Source of the DNA: Macquaria australasica
Lineage: Eukaryota; Chordata; Actinopteri; Centrarchiformes; Percichthyidae
Length of the DNA stretch: 64,000 bases
Direction: 5' to 3'
NCBI GenBank assembly: GCA_005408345.1
Contig: SEMN01000176.1
Span: 64,501-128,500, forward strand
The position numbers were made by a program, and so were the translations under genes. Numbering within the stretch: position 1 is the stretch's first letter; every line of letters starts with the position of its first letter. The notes under the pieces are model-generated. The model was not told the origin of the DNA. It did not search any database and saw nothing but the letters and a program-made list of their open reading frames with translations. This document shows, one piece after another, positions 47,240-59,399 of the stretch.

Positions 47240-47885
47240 TACTGAACAGAGCTAGAGATTGAGACTCAGACTTGAGTCAGATTTCAGTCTGAAAAATTTG
47301 GACTTGAGACTTGATTGGAACTTGACTGCTCTGAGATCTAATATGCCTGAGCCTTGACTGGACAGCAAAAACATAAAGTCTCGTTTTTTAATCTGGTAAA
47401 ATCCAGAAAACAAGGCCAGTACGACCTGCATAGCCACACAGTTTAAATATTAAGTTATGAGGCCTACTGTGCTGAAAAGGCATAATCTTAGCTATGTAAA
47501 AAAAACACCATAAACACAGCTTTGAAAGGAAAATGTTCAAATGCTGAATGATAACCATCATTGAGAGGTTTAAAAGACCTGCATGTTGACGTAAAATTAG
47601 CTTCTGAAGATTTGTGACGTGATTTGAGATTTGCTCTGGCAGACTACAGACTTGACTTGAACGTGTAGTGATTGACTTGAGACTTGACTTAAAATTGTCT
47701 CGACTGACTTGAAAAATGACTTGAACCAGTGTCGAGTGACTTGTGACTTGACTTGAATTTGTATCAAATTACTTAAGATTTGACTTGAACTTGTGTCGAG
47801 TTATTTGAGACATAACTTGAACTAACTTGAAAGCGTGTTGTCTGACTTGCCAGTTAACTTGGACTTGTGTTGACTGACTGAACGT
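47240..47885. repeat. GACTTGA minisatellite
   Basis: Irregular units built on GACTTGAGACTTGACTTGAA and GTGTCGAGTGACTTG recur through 47260-47360 and densely in 47640-47880, with spacing of roughly 40-45 bases. Noncoding. Confidence 0.65.
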
Positions 47886-48344
47886 TGGTGCTAAATATAC
47901 TAATACTAATCCTTCTTGATATATTTTTAATGAAGGTTTACTATCTTCATGAACACTCTTTAATCTCTGCAAGAAAAACGGAGAAAGATTCACCTTAGAC
48001 ATTTATGAGGAACAGAAAGTCAGGTTTCAGTGGTTCTGATAGTTTTAGAGTAAACAATGATAATTAATAATTAAAGGTAGTATCCACCCTAAAATATTTC
48101 AGAACTGTTAAAAATATATTATTTGTGATGCACGTTACCTTGCATATCTCTCTGTTGTGTTGCTGTTGTGCAGTTGTAGACCAATATGTTCATGAACTCT
48201 AACAAATGTTAGCTAGCTAGCTTTTGCCTGTTTTCTAGGGAATATCAGAGGCCATTCTGGGAAATGTAAGAAATCACATACTGATGCAGAAATAGATGAG
48301 ATGGTCATACACAAAGCACAGAATTGCAAGACCAATTAAAAATA

Positions 48345-48740
48345 CCTTCTGTAATTCACCCTTCTGGAGGACTGTTTTATTTAAGCTCTCCTCTGCGTCT
48401 CCACATTGTTGTTGTGTTTCTGCAAAAGAGCTGAAGACATTCCTCAGCCTGCTGCAGACATGTCTGCAAAGTCTCTGTCTATCTCTGGAGCTGGTCAACT
48501 CCAATCAAAAGAGAACTGAACACTTTTCTCTTCTCTTTATAGATAGCAGTGACCCTCACCTCTGTTTTGCTCGCCATCCTTTGTTTGGCTTTGCTGCAGA
48601 TCTGCTGAGAGAAACTTCTCAAGGACAGCCACGCTTTTGGGCATCTTCTCATTTGTCTTGGTCAGAGCTTCCAGAGTTCGACTTTCTTAAGCATTTCTTT
48701 GATTCTTGATCCATGCTTTCAGACTTTTTTTCCTTAAGAT
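48345..48740 (-). pseudogene. exon-like, frame-disrupted minus-strand segment
   Basis: A pyrimidine-rich acceptor (CTGTTTCTTTCCTGTACATCTTAAG) precedes a frame reading ESMDQESKKCLRKS. A second frame continues LEALTKTNEKMPKSVAVLEK to a donor-like GTGAGG at 48559. After a gap of about 60-70 bases comes LCRHVCSRLRNVFSSFAETQ and then NKTVLQKGELQK, ending at GTATTT. At least one frame shift and an unusually short intron argue for decay. I cannot name the parent gene. Confidence 0.25.
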
Positions 48741-49696
48741 GTACAGGAAAGAAACAGAGGGGAGATGTCACTGCCCCCCATTTCAAAGACAATAATGGTC
48801 CATTGCTGCACTGATTTCTACAATTTCCCCCCATGTTGTTTTTCTTGCTCTACTCTCTCTTTACATAGGCCTTGGGGGCTTCATTGCCTCCCCCAATCAC
48901 AATGAATTTGTTTTTCTTTGAGAAAGCACACATTATGTTTCTGCCTCTTAAGCTTTGCAATCTTTTCTTGTGTCTTAATAACCAATGTGTAACATAATAT
49001 AGAGAACACTTGTAGAAACAGCAGTTCTTCAGTACCTAAAAATTCTGTTCATTGAAGATTTAGAATGATTTGACAAATTTAATTTAGAACATCACTGTCA
49101 ATACTTGTTGTTATAAATGTATTTATAATCTATTTATAATCCAAACAGCCAGAAACTAAAACTCAAACCTGTGATTCTGGTTGTATAATGTATTAAATGA
49201 CTCTCAATCCATTTTACAGCAAGTGACACAGATCAGGGCCACGGTCTTGTAAAACACAACACTGGAAATTATCAGCCACAAAAGTCAGACAAAATCACAT
49301 TTAGCAACACGAAATGAAACCTGGGGAAAAAGACAGGGCAATTATAAAGCTGAGAAAGAATTTAAACAAGAAGATAAAAGGAGGTCATACTTGATGGTGA
49401 GCAAGAACAAGCCAGCTTTTCTTCAAACACAACAGAGAGAGAGAGAGAGCAGTGTCAGAGCTGTCAGAGGAGGACAGCAGGATCGCTGCCCTCTGTCAGA
49501 GTCTTCAGGCTCTAAATAATGAAAAAGCAAAGATGTCCACCCAAGTTTCAACTGCTCAGGGCCTCTGAAACTCGGAGAGTGAGAGGGGAGATGGAAGAAA
49601 AGATGGAGGGATTGCAGATGGGAAAACTGTGGAGCAAACAGAACAGCAGAGTAGGAAGAAGCTGTCAGAGTCTCTCTTAGTGTCAGTTCCTTATAG
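48741..49696. other. intergenic, nothing recognised
   Basis: A short (GA)n run lies near 49435-49449. No gene or repeat can be supported. Confidence 0.35.
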
Positions 49697-49701
49697 ACCA
49701 G

Positions 49702-50527
49702 TGTGAGGGACCGGGCAGGAAGGCACGAGGACGCAGAGGTATTTTCTTCCCCAAAAAGGGTTTTTTTAATTTAACCAAGTCACAAAACATAAACAATAGT
49801 TCTGGGCCCATAAAAGAGGTCAACTAAACAGAACTAGTCAAAATGAATTAACAGAATTTAACAACGTGTCAAACCAAACCAAATCAAACTTCAAACTGAC
49901 CTACCAAACAAAGAACACAGGGGAACATATATACTGGGTGATCAAACCAGTTTCCACACACGGGGGATTATATAAAACATTTAACATACTAATTAACTGA
50001 AAAGAAACCAATAACCTGGCAAGTCTCTCAACTGAAATAACATCATACTAAACAAAGTCAAAGGAATCTTAAGTACTAGACTAAGTCAAATTCAATCTAC
50101 AACCGGCTATTTAAAATAACTCAAATCTCCCCTTCAGGTGGTGGGTACTTGGTACAGTCCTAATTGGCACTCCCTGTATTTAATGCCACTGCTTCCTGGG
50201 ACCCATCTTTTGTCTAATCCTAGCCAGAGGACTCCAGCAGCAAAAGTATGGACCCCCCCCCCAGCACCGGTAAAACAGAAAAAAGAATTAAAACAACTCA
50301 AAATAACTTAACATTGTTAAACATACAAAAGTTAAATAAATGTGTGCGCTACAAAAGAGACTAATGTAATATTAACAAATGCCAAATAAACCTTGAGTAT
50401 GTTATATGAACTAAAGAGTTTATGTGTGGTCATTTATGTGTTTCTATATATATTAACCTACTATGTGACCGGGCATGGGGTTACCGACTCTTATGCTAAT
50501 TGTGTGGCTGCAGATGCGGCCATCACA
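49702..50527. mobile_element. solo LTR-like element with ACCAG target-site duplication
   Basis: Begins TGTGAGGGACCGGG, ends GGCCATCACA, and is flanked by ACCAG at 49697-49701 and 50528-50532. It is 826 bp, noncoding, and has TG...CA ends. The orientation is unclear: TATATAAAAC lies near 49971 and AATAAA near 50334 on the plus strand, while the left end read in reverse looks like a U5 end. Confidence 0.75.
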
Positions 50528-50945
50528 ACCAGTGAGGTAGATAATTAGAACAGAGATTCCACCGGAAGGTCTACTGAAGAGGTAATCTATCACAATGTAA
50601 AATCCTGTAGCATTAATACTGCTTAATCATTAGCTTTATATAACTTGTGGATTAAGCTGAAATGTTCATGATAGTCCCTGATGAAAATGTGAGCAGGTGG
50701 GAGGTGGAGATTTGACTTAGAATTTACTTGCAACTTCAATGGGTAGAACGTTTTAGATCAAAAACAGTATGGTCAGAAAAGTGAGTTTTGACAATCGATT
50801 TTCCACAGATACATTGTGGTAATTTGTTGCTGTAGGACAGTAGAAACCTTACACACAGTGGTAAAAGAAAGGTTTGGGTTTGCCTGATGGAGACCTTGCT
50901 GGTTGAAAACCAGCAATTGTTATCATGTCTGGCTAACTAGCTTAC
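50528..50945. other. intergenic, nothing recognised
   Basis: No feature can be supported. Confidence 0.35.
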
Positions 50946-51640
50946 TACTTACAGTAATAACTGTGGACCTCCTTGCCACCTGCTGCACAACCCGCTCCTG
51001 CAGATTCATTCTCCACAACATCAGGAGGATATGTCTGTTCCTCACCCTGGAGGCGGTGAAGGTTCTGGTCCAGGCTCTTGTTATCTCGTGCCTAGAGTAC
51101 TGCAACTCGCTCTTGGCTGGTGTGTCTGCATTTGCCATCCGACCTCTGCAGCTCATCCAGATTGCAGCATTGCTCAAATCCGATTCAAGACACTGGTACT
51201 TGCCAACCATGCTGCAAATGGCTCAGGCTCATCCTACATCCAGGACATAGTTAAACCATACTCCCCAGCCCGTCTGCCACTGCCAATCGGTTTGCTACTC
51301 TCTCACTACGAGGGGGGCCCTGCTACCGCTCAACAAAATCCCAACTGTTTGCTGTCCTGGCTCCACAATGGTGGAAAAAGCTCCCCACATCAGACTGATT
51401 TGACTCATTTGTTCAGACTGCACCTTGGCCCATAAAAAAACACACAAAAAAACTCTTTCTCCATCTCCTATTGTTTCTAAATGTGGCACTTAATATTACA
51501 GCAGTTAATATTTGAGGAAGTTGATATACTTCTTGCAATTTTTGGGTTGTATCCACATGGTTGAATGCACTTATTGTAAGTCGCTTTGGATACAAACATC
51601 AGCTAAATACATGTAATATAATGTAGTAAGCTACCTTCAG
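50946..51640 (+). pseudogene. 5'-truncated L2-like LINE (ORF2 C-terminus and 3' tail)
   Basis: A frame reads RFILHNIRRICLFLT, LVQALVISCLEYCNSLLAG and RPLQLIQIAA, the region just after the reverse-transcriptase core in L2/CR1-type LINEs. It then shifts frame (IRFKTLVLANHAANGS, SYIQDIVKPYSPARLPLP) and stops. The 3' end has the typical GTAAGTCGCTTTGGATAC, then CAGCTAAATACATGTAATAT tail. Upstream RT and endonuclease domains are missing and several frames are broken, so it is inactive. Confidence 0.8.
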
Positions 51641-52996
51641 TTGTCCTTCAAGACCGAGACTACTTAGTTTGGGTTATGTTAAAGAAAAGAAAAAGCCCCA
51701 TTCATGACTAGCACATCCATTGTGTAAATGACGGTGCTGGATGCTGTCAGAGTTTAGGCTAACATTAGTGGCTCTGTCCTTTATTGGATTTGGGGAAGTT
51801 TATACTCCAGCAACCCCAGCCAACGTTACCCGAGATAGCGTTACATTTGCCAAACAATTTGGCAAGTTCGTTAGTTTTCAACCAAGTCATTGAGCTAATG
51901 TTAGCTTATTTAGCTGGCTAAATACAGCTGATAAAAATGTACTACATTTGCTACAGTCGTCATTTCAGCAGGCAAAATCGACAGTTGTCGGGCAGAAATG
52001 AGAATCCTGCTTTTGTCTTCCTCTGTCTGAAATCAAGCATCTGCTGTTTCAAAATAGCAAAGAATTTTAAGTGGTAACTCTGCCATTGTTATCAGTAAGT
52101 TTTGTACATTTTTGAATTGCGCATGAAAAAATATCAGCAGAAATGCAGGAAATAAAACAAAAGGCTAAATATCGCAAAAAAGTTTTTACGTTTGGCTTAG
52201 GTGGAAAAGTTGGTGTATCAATAAAAGTAAAATGTGACAAAGTACAATGGAAACAGACAGCGGATAAATCATGACGTACATGAAGCATGTAACTTAAAAG
52301 TCTACTGAAGCTTCTGCTCCACTAAAGAGACTAAAACTAGCTGAAGAGGAAAACATCAGATCTGTGTGTAACCCTCATGAAATAAATGCATGAAACAAAC
52401 AGAAATGTCATATTTCCATCATGTTTTCTACATTGTTTTCGGTTGTTAGAGCTTTGACTAGCACTCTTTTAATTGTGTCATTTTGTTGTGCCCTCTTCTT
52501 TTGCAATGGTTTAATGGCACCCAACTGGAGAATTAGCGCCAACTGATTACCTCAATGAACCAACTTCTAATATTCATATAAAGTAGTGGATGGAAGCACA
52601 CATTAATTCACATTTTCTTTTGCAGATTTTCTGAAAATTCAGTTAAAAAGTTAAATAGTTTAAAGGCCTGATCGAACATAAAATTGTCCATAGAAATGTG
52701 AGATATATTAACTAAAATACCGGCCTTCTAATGCCAATGTTTACTGTATACATAGTACGGATGTCAACAAATCTTTTACAGCATCATAAAACTTTTCAGA
52801 CTTAGATTTAGCTGTGGTTCAGTGCTAGCCTATCTATTAAAAAATCTGTCAATCAAACTGAGTGTAAAACCAGATTACAATTTTAGGTTTTGATTTTTAG
52901 CAGAGGGCCTTGTTAGGGCCTACTAACATGTTTTCCACTGTTGCTGTAATAAAACATTTAAGGTGCTAACAGGCTACCTAAGTTAGTTACATTACT
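51641..52996. other. intergenic, nothing recognised
   Basis: No exon, RNA gene or named repeat can be supported. Confidence 0.35.
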
Positions 52997-53000
52997 TTAA

Positions 53001-53341
53001 AGCTGGGGTAGGCAGTTTTCTTTTGGCGTCACTGGGCAAAAATGCCATATTAACATTGTAGCATATTGTAATTCAAGCGGTCTGAGAGCGGGACCTCTAC
53101 TTCAGCCCCCTCACCGCCTCTGTTTTCAGGCTTCAGAAAATCTATCCCGTGACCGTAGACTTTAGCCTATCACAGGTTATTTCAGAGAGACTTTGCGTTC
53201 GTATTGGCTAAGCTATAAGAGCAGATGTGTCTACACATCCTTCAGCTGGTGAAAACCTGATTCAGTGGTGGAAAATCCTGCTGAAAATCCTGAAACTTGT
53301 GATAAATTTCCAACACCTCCTTTGCCTGCAGCGGCGTATCA
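53001..53341 (-). mobile_element. truncated TTAA-type MITE
   Basis: Starts directly after TTAA with AGCTGGGGTAGGCAG and reads as the inverted right half of the element at 57003-57790 (GTCACTGGGCAAAAATGCCA, CCTATCACAGGTTATTTCAG). The match stops near 53341, so the other end is lost. Confidence 0.75.
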
Positions 53342-54409
53342 GTGAACACTTTGTCAATAAGAGCAAAAAGCCTGAGAGTATACCTAGTTTCTACTTAGCA
53401 ATAGTCAGCAAGCATCTTATGTGATTTCAGCACAGTGTTTTACAGAGTGCAGCTTGTAATAACCTGCCCGGCTTCCTCGATCATACACACACTGTATCTA
53501 CAGTATTTTCCCAGTGTCCAACACTGTGTACATCCATCTGACGTAGGACCAGTCTGCGGTCTCCACCAGCTGATCCTCTGACCCCTCCTGCTGATCAATA
53601 CTGCCCCATCTGACCACTTCTATTCCTGGTCACCATCCCTGCAGAGTCAGCCCCTTTCCCTCCTGCCCTTCTTTTCCGTTCGCCTCACTGGGACCGGCCT
53701 GGCACAGCGGTGTCTGCTGCCAAGTCTGACTCATTTAAAGAGAGACACTCAGTGACAACACATTATGCAAAATATGGCCTGTGACTGTGTGTGTTACATT
53801 GTTTGGGAACAATTAACTGTATAATTCACACAACTGACAGATATTAACAGATGACCAGCACTCAGTAGCAGATCAGGGGCATTTATGATTTATTTACAAG
53901 GCTCCCAGTAAGAAAAAGCTGAGTGACCCAAAAATGTAATGAGAACAGTATATAAAAAGAGCCAGTCTGACCCATATCCAGTTTAAATATGGGGCGAGTG
54001 CATAAAAAGATACACTTAATCTGACAGTGTCTTGGCCCTGACTAAAACAGCTGCACTTTTAAAAGCACATGAAAGCTACAGCACACACTCTCTCTCACCC
54101 AAAAACACACTCTCTCTCTCATCTGAAAACACACACAGACTCTTCAGACTTCTTTACATCCTTCGCTGCATCATTTGCCACCTGAAACAAGAGAAGAGGA
54201 GACAAAGAACAAACCTTTTAGTGTAATAAATATAATACAAAACCTATTTTACTGTGTCTACAGTATTCAAAGACAAAAACACACTGCAAAGCTTTAAAGC
54301 TTTTCAGTCAGAGTAACTGATGGTCACCTGTAAATGGCAGTTATTTAGCACTCAGCAGTTGTTCTCAGCTCAAATAGCTAAAAACACCAGAGATATGCAA
54401 GTCCAGCCT
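53342..54409. other. intergenic, nothing recognised
   Basis: Short CT runs lie near 54087-54120. No gene can be supported. Confidence 0.35.
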
Positions 54410-55364
54410 GGGCCCGTATTTATCTCAGAGTCATGCCTGGAAATCACGCTGACTAAAAACACTCCTACCTCAGAGTACGTCTGTGTAGGACTTTGAAGTG
54501 CCTTACACTTACTTTCAGCAAGGAGAAGGACTACTTCTAGGAGAGAGCGTGACATGACTGTTTTACGACACTCAGAGCGCCAAAGTAGAAATCATGGTGA
54601 CGTGTTGAAGTTCTCTGACAGTTGTGGTTTGAAATATTAGACAGTGGTAAAATTCGAAGTGCGGAATAAAGCCCCACATTATTATGTGTAGGTTTTACAT
54701 GTATACTGTAGGTAAATAACTTAGGTAGCCTACCAAGGTTATTTACGCAAAAAAGAAAAAGCCAAAAATAATTATGATCTTGCTTAAAAAATAAATTTTG
54801 CACAATATATTGTTACAATACATCCTCTTCTGTCAAATATTATAGTCGCAAACATCCAGCTACGGGTACATGATTGTGTTCAAATAAGTTTTAGTCTGCT
54901 CTCACTGAGGACCCTCACCATGCGCTTCATGATGATCAAAGTTTCATTTATGACTGCCAAAATTGCTCGCTCTGGCAGAATCATCACTGTTACACAGCTG
55001 CATTTTCCCTGTTATAATAATAAAGTGCAACATTGTGAGAACATGGGTTTCTGTAGGGACAGCACGTGTTCTCCTCTACATCGTGCACAAGGTCACTCTC
55101 AAGTATACGTTTTTGTCTAAACTATCTTTCAATAAGCTTATTGTCATCAAGCATTCAAGCAACATCTCACCTCTCATAGAATCTCTCTGCCTGAACACCA
55201 ACTCCTGGCAACTAACATATCAGCAGAGGTAGGAGAGATAAGAAAGTTAAGAAAGTTGATAACATGCTTTTACTCCTGGTCCTAAAAGCAGGGCCCACTC
55301 TGAGTAAACTTTTGGCCAGGTAGGAGTCATTTCCTACTTTGAGACACTTGATAAATACGGACCC
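54410..55364. mobile_element. MITE with GGGCCCGTATTTATC terminal inverted repeats
   Basis: The left end, GGGCCCGTATTTATC, and the right end, GATAAATACGGACCC, are inverted with one mismatch. Similar ACTCCTACCT and CAGAGT words follow on both sides. It is 955 bp and encodes no transposase. No clear target-site duplication is visible. Confidence 0.65.
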
Positions 55365-56366
55365 AGATCTGTTATTGGGAAAGCATGAGTTTACACCAAG
55401 GGGCTTCATCAACACAGAACTGAACACATTTTACTGTCACGCCACAGCTATTTCTGTGCCGTATCAGCAAAAACTGAAGCCTAACAGAAAGACCCATTAG
55501 CAGCTTCCGTCATTATTTTCCCCCAAACTGCAAAGGCCTCAGCCTGCCTCCCCAGTCCAGTTAGTGTGGGCCCTACAGCAACACAACACAAAGCAATTTG
55601 CTCTGAATAGCCAACCCGGACACACAGTGCATTACAGAGGCAATCAGCATCAGCAAGTAAACTGGAGGAGAGTGACACTGAGCGACAGAGCAGGGGAGAG
55701 AAAATTGGATCAGGAATTGCGTGAGAAAGACAGATAAAGTAATAGTAAAAAGAGAGAGCCAGACGGAAAATGAGATGGAGAGCTGTTATCATGTTACAGG
55801 CTACCACAGTGCCGGTCAAGGTGCTGAGTGGCCAATAAAAGGACACCATAATAGAGTTGTAATGGCAAGAGAGCGGACATTACATAAGGCTGACTCAGGG
55901 TCAGCGTTAGAGCAAAGAAGATGAGGCCCCTGCTGCGTCCGGCAGTGTCGGGGGGGGTGGACTTGATGTTAATATACTGCAGGACATATTAGTTATTAGA
56001 TATGGACACATTATGTCATGGCTGGTGATTACGGTGAGGTATTATTATTAATTCAGTTGGTGGGATCTTAGGTGCATGTCTGTTTGATGACTCAAGCAGC
56101 CATATTTTTTCTGCAAAATCATCTCTGCAGGTGAATATCCATAAAACACACACAGCACCCCTGAGTCCGTCCTGACAGAACAGCACAACATGAAGTGGCA
56201 GGGCTTGTTTCTCCTCTTTTGTTTGGAGCTGATTTGTTTGTTACAAGTAGTAGCTTTGCAGAACAAAAGTATTAGGTTGTTGGAATTAGAGCTGTTTTGT
56301 CTTGCCTTGTATTATATATACCATGCAGAGCTCAGTAGGTAGATCTGGGCACTATCAATGCCAGGA
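55365..56366. other. intergenic, nothing recognised
   Basis: No feature can be supported. Confidence 0.35.
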
Positions 56367-57002
56367 TTAAAGGATAATTCCAGTTTATGCAACCTGGGTC
56401 ATATATTTGTAGCTTTCATCTCTTTCAGTAATAATAACAGTGTACTCACCAAGGTAATTGCTGAGACCTCTGTAAAGTGGTGACAGGAAGTCAGTAAGAC
56501 GATCAGACAAGTTTTAAACAAACCCTCATGTTAACCACATTTATTTGGAAGAGAAAATAAAGGTGAACGATTAAATGAATACCCACACTTTCCATTGTAA
56601 ACATCCATCAGGGTTGACTTCCTATTTCAACTTTGGCCTACTGAACTTGCTATAGACATGCGTGCACAGTTTTCCTGCACATTTTGTACACAATACATGT
56701 GATTCTTACCAACATTTTGTGTGCACTTTCAGTTTACCTCCAAATAAAGTTGTTTAGATAATCTGGTTAAACTGTTTGAACCTGTCTCAACAAGACTCAA
56801 GGATTCACATACTCATCTTTATCAATACTTGCAGGGAAATGCAGAGGTGGCATTATCTAGAGGATGTCTAAGGACTTCTAAGCCTGTAGAACGCCGCCTT
56901 GTATTCCTCCGCATATCTGATGTGCAAATCCTGAGCTGCAAGCAGCAACGTGCCCACCCAAAGCAACGCGGATGCATCCTTCAACCATAATTTTTTGATT
57001 AA

Positions 57003-57790
57003 AGCTGGGGTAGGCAGAATCTGTGCAACCTAGGCAAAACCTTCCGCCTCTCTCTCTGCTGCCTCGTATCACTCCGCTAAGCCCCTCCCACCAAACCCAC
57101 AACTTCGACCGGCAGCAGAAAGAGTCAGTTCCCCAATGAAACTGTATCCCTCGTAAGGCTTGCTCTCCACGGCGTGAGCCTCACCGAGACCGCTACCCCT
57201 CCCGCTGCGACTTGTTTTCTCAAAGACGCCCCTCCAGCACTTTGCGGCCGCAGAGCAGAGCGCCCCAGGCTTCAGAGGCAGCTGCAACGCCGTCCAGCAG
57301 CTGGAAGAGAGGCTAGTACACCACACACACCACTGTCCCCAGTCAAAAGTTATTCCCCACTGTTTGTCATCATGCCTCTTTGCTGCTCGTTGTTACGAGC
57401 GCCATGGCATTGAACATAATGAGCCTGAAGCTCTGTATGGAGCGGGGACGTGTTGTTTTGTACTATACACCACTGTAGGCAAAGGAGGTGTTGGAAATTT
57501 ATCACAAGTTTCCGGATTTTCGGCCACTGAATCAGGTTTTCACCGTCTGAAGGGACATGTACACACATCTGCTCTTGTAGCTTAGCCAATACGAACACAC
57601 CGTCTCTCTGAAATAACCTGTGATAGGCTAAAGTCTATGGTCACGGGATAGATTTTCTGAAGCCTGAAAACAGGCAAGAGGGGGGGCTGAAGTAGAGGTC
57701 TGCTCTCAGACCACTTGAATTACAATATGCTACACGGTTAATATGGCATTTTTGCCCAGTGACGCCTAAAGAAAACTGCCTACCCAACCT
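57003..57790. mobile_element. complete 788-bp TTAA MITE
   Basis: TTAA at 56999-57002 and 57791-57794 flank AGCTGGGGTAGGCAG at the left and CTGCCTACCCAACCT at the right (13 of 15 inverted matches). There is no transposase. The CpG-rich interior (57080-57310) gives several open but meaningless frames. An inverted, truncated copy is at 53001-53341. Confidence 0.8.
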
Positions 57791-57794
57791 TTAA

Positions 57795-58300
57795 GGAATG
57801 ACTGTGCAGTCACCATAGAGAACACCATGAAGTTCCGTCAATGTTGTGTCAGTATCTGCTTTTAGTGGTACGTACACAGCTGAGATGAGGACCAAAGTGA
57901 AGTCCCAGGGTAGGTAGAATGGACGTAATGACAACGTCAGATGGCCAAAGCCAGGTGAACAGGAGGAGGAGAGAGTTTTAGTGTCTCCGGGATTACAACA
58001 TTGTTGTCGGCATGAGTCAGCCACCACCCTTGGACCTGCCGGATCCTTCTGCTCCATCCACATGAAAAAAAAAATAGAATGGCTCAGATGGTTGGACGAT
58101 CCGGCATCTGGTGGGTGAGCCATGTTCCAGTTAGAAAGAGGATACCACAGTCTCCCATGTCTGGTTAGAATCCGATCCTCGTCCTAAGATCATTCATCCT
58201 GCTCTCCAAGGACCCCCGTAAGTAGGATATTGGGCAGGGGTGGATGGTGGGCTTGGACTCTTAGCCTGTTCCAAACACCAGCTCTTCTTCCCTGCTTGTT
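57795..58300 (-). pseudogene. LINE endonuclease-domain fragment
   Basis: On the minus strand FYLPWDFTLVLISAVYVPLK, then DTDTTLTELHGVL, matches the start of the apurinic-type endonuclease core of fish non-LTR retrotransposons (usual form YLPREF...AVYIPPQA). Further upstream, LPNILL-, GSLENK-like and TWETV- remnants are frame-shifted. The catalytic GDFN region is absent because the TTAA MITE begins there, so this is an inactive fragment. Confidence 0.7.
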
Positions 58301-58453
58301 TCTTGCCCCATTGAATTTTGTTATAGTGATGTCGCCACCTCTGAGATCTCAGCAATTAGATTCATGCGTACAGCATTATCATAACCAATAGAAATAATAA
58401 CCAAAACTACAAAAGTAAGACCCAAGTTGATATAAATCAGAATTATCCTTTAA

Positions 58454-59398
58454 TGCCTTCTTCATCACTGTCGCCACAAAGGTTTAATAAACAATCGAGC
58501 AAATGGCATAGATTGGATTTCTCAACAACATACAATTTAACTTTTCTCAAAGCTGATTAATAAGTAATGAGGTGAATTGCTGTTTTGTAGTGGTTTCCCC
58601 AAACACTTACTGTTGTCACAGAATAAAGACGCTGCAGCTGATCTGACAGAATGCAGGAGGTGGGAGATCAAAGAGGAAAATAAAGGAGAAGGCATCATTT
58701 CCTGCTCTTCCTCTGTGAAATGTGAATCTGATAATAAATGTAGATCAAAGAAAAAGGATGTTTTTTGGACATCTGTACATTTCATAGAGGAAGTGCATTT
58801 CTTGTTTTGCTTTTCAACTCTATTGTAACAGATGTAAAGCTGCTCAGGCATGCTAGGCAAACCATTGCTTTTAAATGTGTAGCACAGACTATGTCAGATT
58901 GACATAGATTGAAAAGTTGGAAAAATTAAAGTGACCCATTCCAATTCTTTTTTTGATTTTCCCACTGTCCCATCTGGTCTTTCTTAAAATACACTACTCA
59001 TAGTAAAGAATATTCCCACTGTCGAGTGTGGCCTCATTCTTTATACACGTGCTTGTGGCGACACATTTTGACATTGCATGCGTTGCTATTAAAAGCTTAT
59101 TGTTGTGTGATAAAAGAAAAACGATGAGTTTTGGAACCAACACCTTTTTTAAAGTGTACAGTAGGGCTTTGATGGCTTATGACTCAGACAATTAGAGTTG
59201 GGGAGTGTTACTATAATAGGCTATTATGCATCTTTTCTAATTAGATATAAGACATGATGAAGCATGAGGGGGGTATTACAGGGAAGCAGCTCTAATTATA
59301 AACAGGGAACTTTTTAATTTCTATAAATATATACAAGGATTTGTATTTACAAACACACACACGACTGTTAGTTATTTGGAGGAGTTTTTCAGTCCTAA
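58454..59398. other. intergenic, nothing recognised
   Basis: No exon or named repeat can be supported. Confidence 0.35.
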
Positions 59399-59399
59399 T

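Larger units (their letters stand above)
56371..58449. mobile_element. outer TTAA-flanked TIR element carrying insertions
   Basis: Left end TTAA (56367-56370) then AGGATAATTCCAGTTTATGC, and right end GAATTATCCT then TTAA (58450-58453), are inverted. The likeness continues inward (CAACCTGGGTC against CAACTTGGGTC, then TTTTGTAG). TTAA duplications are the mark of piggyBac-type transposition. Inside lie a smaller TTAA element and a LINE fragment. Confidence 0.65.

Noticed and set aside
47640..47885. CRISPR-like repeat array
   Set aside because: Units are irregular with no constant repeat and unique spacers, and the host is a vertebrate.
57069..57413. CpG-rich ORFs near 57.2 kb as a CpG-island gene start
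   Set aside because: They lie inside the 788-bp TTAA MITE.
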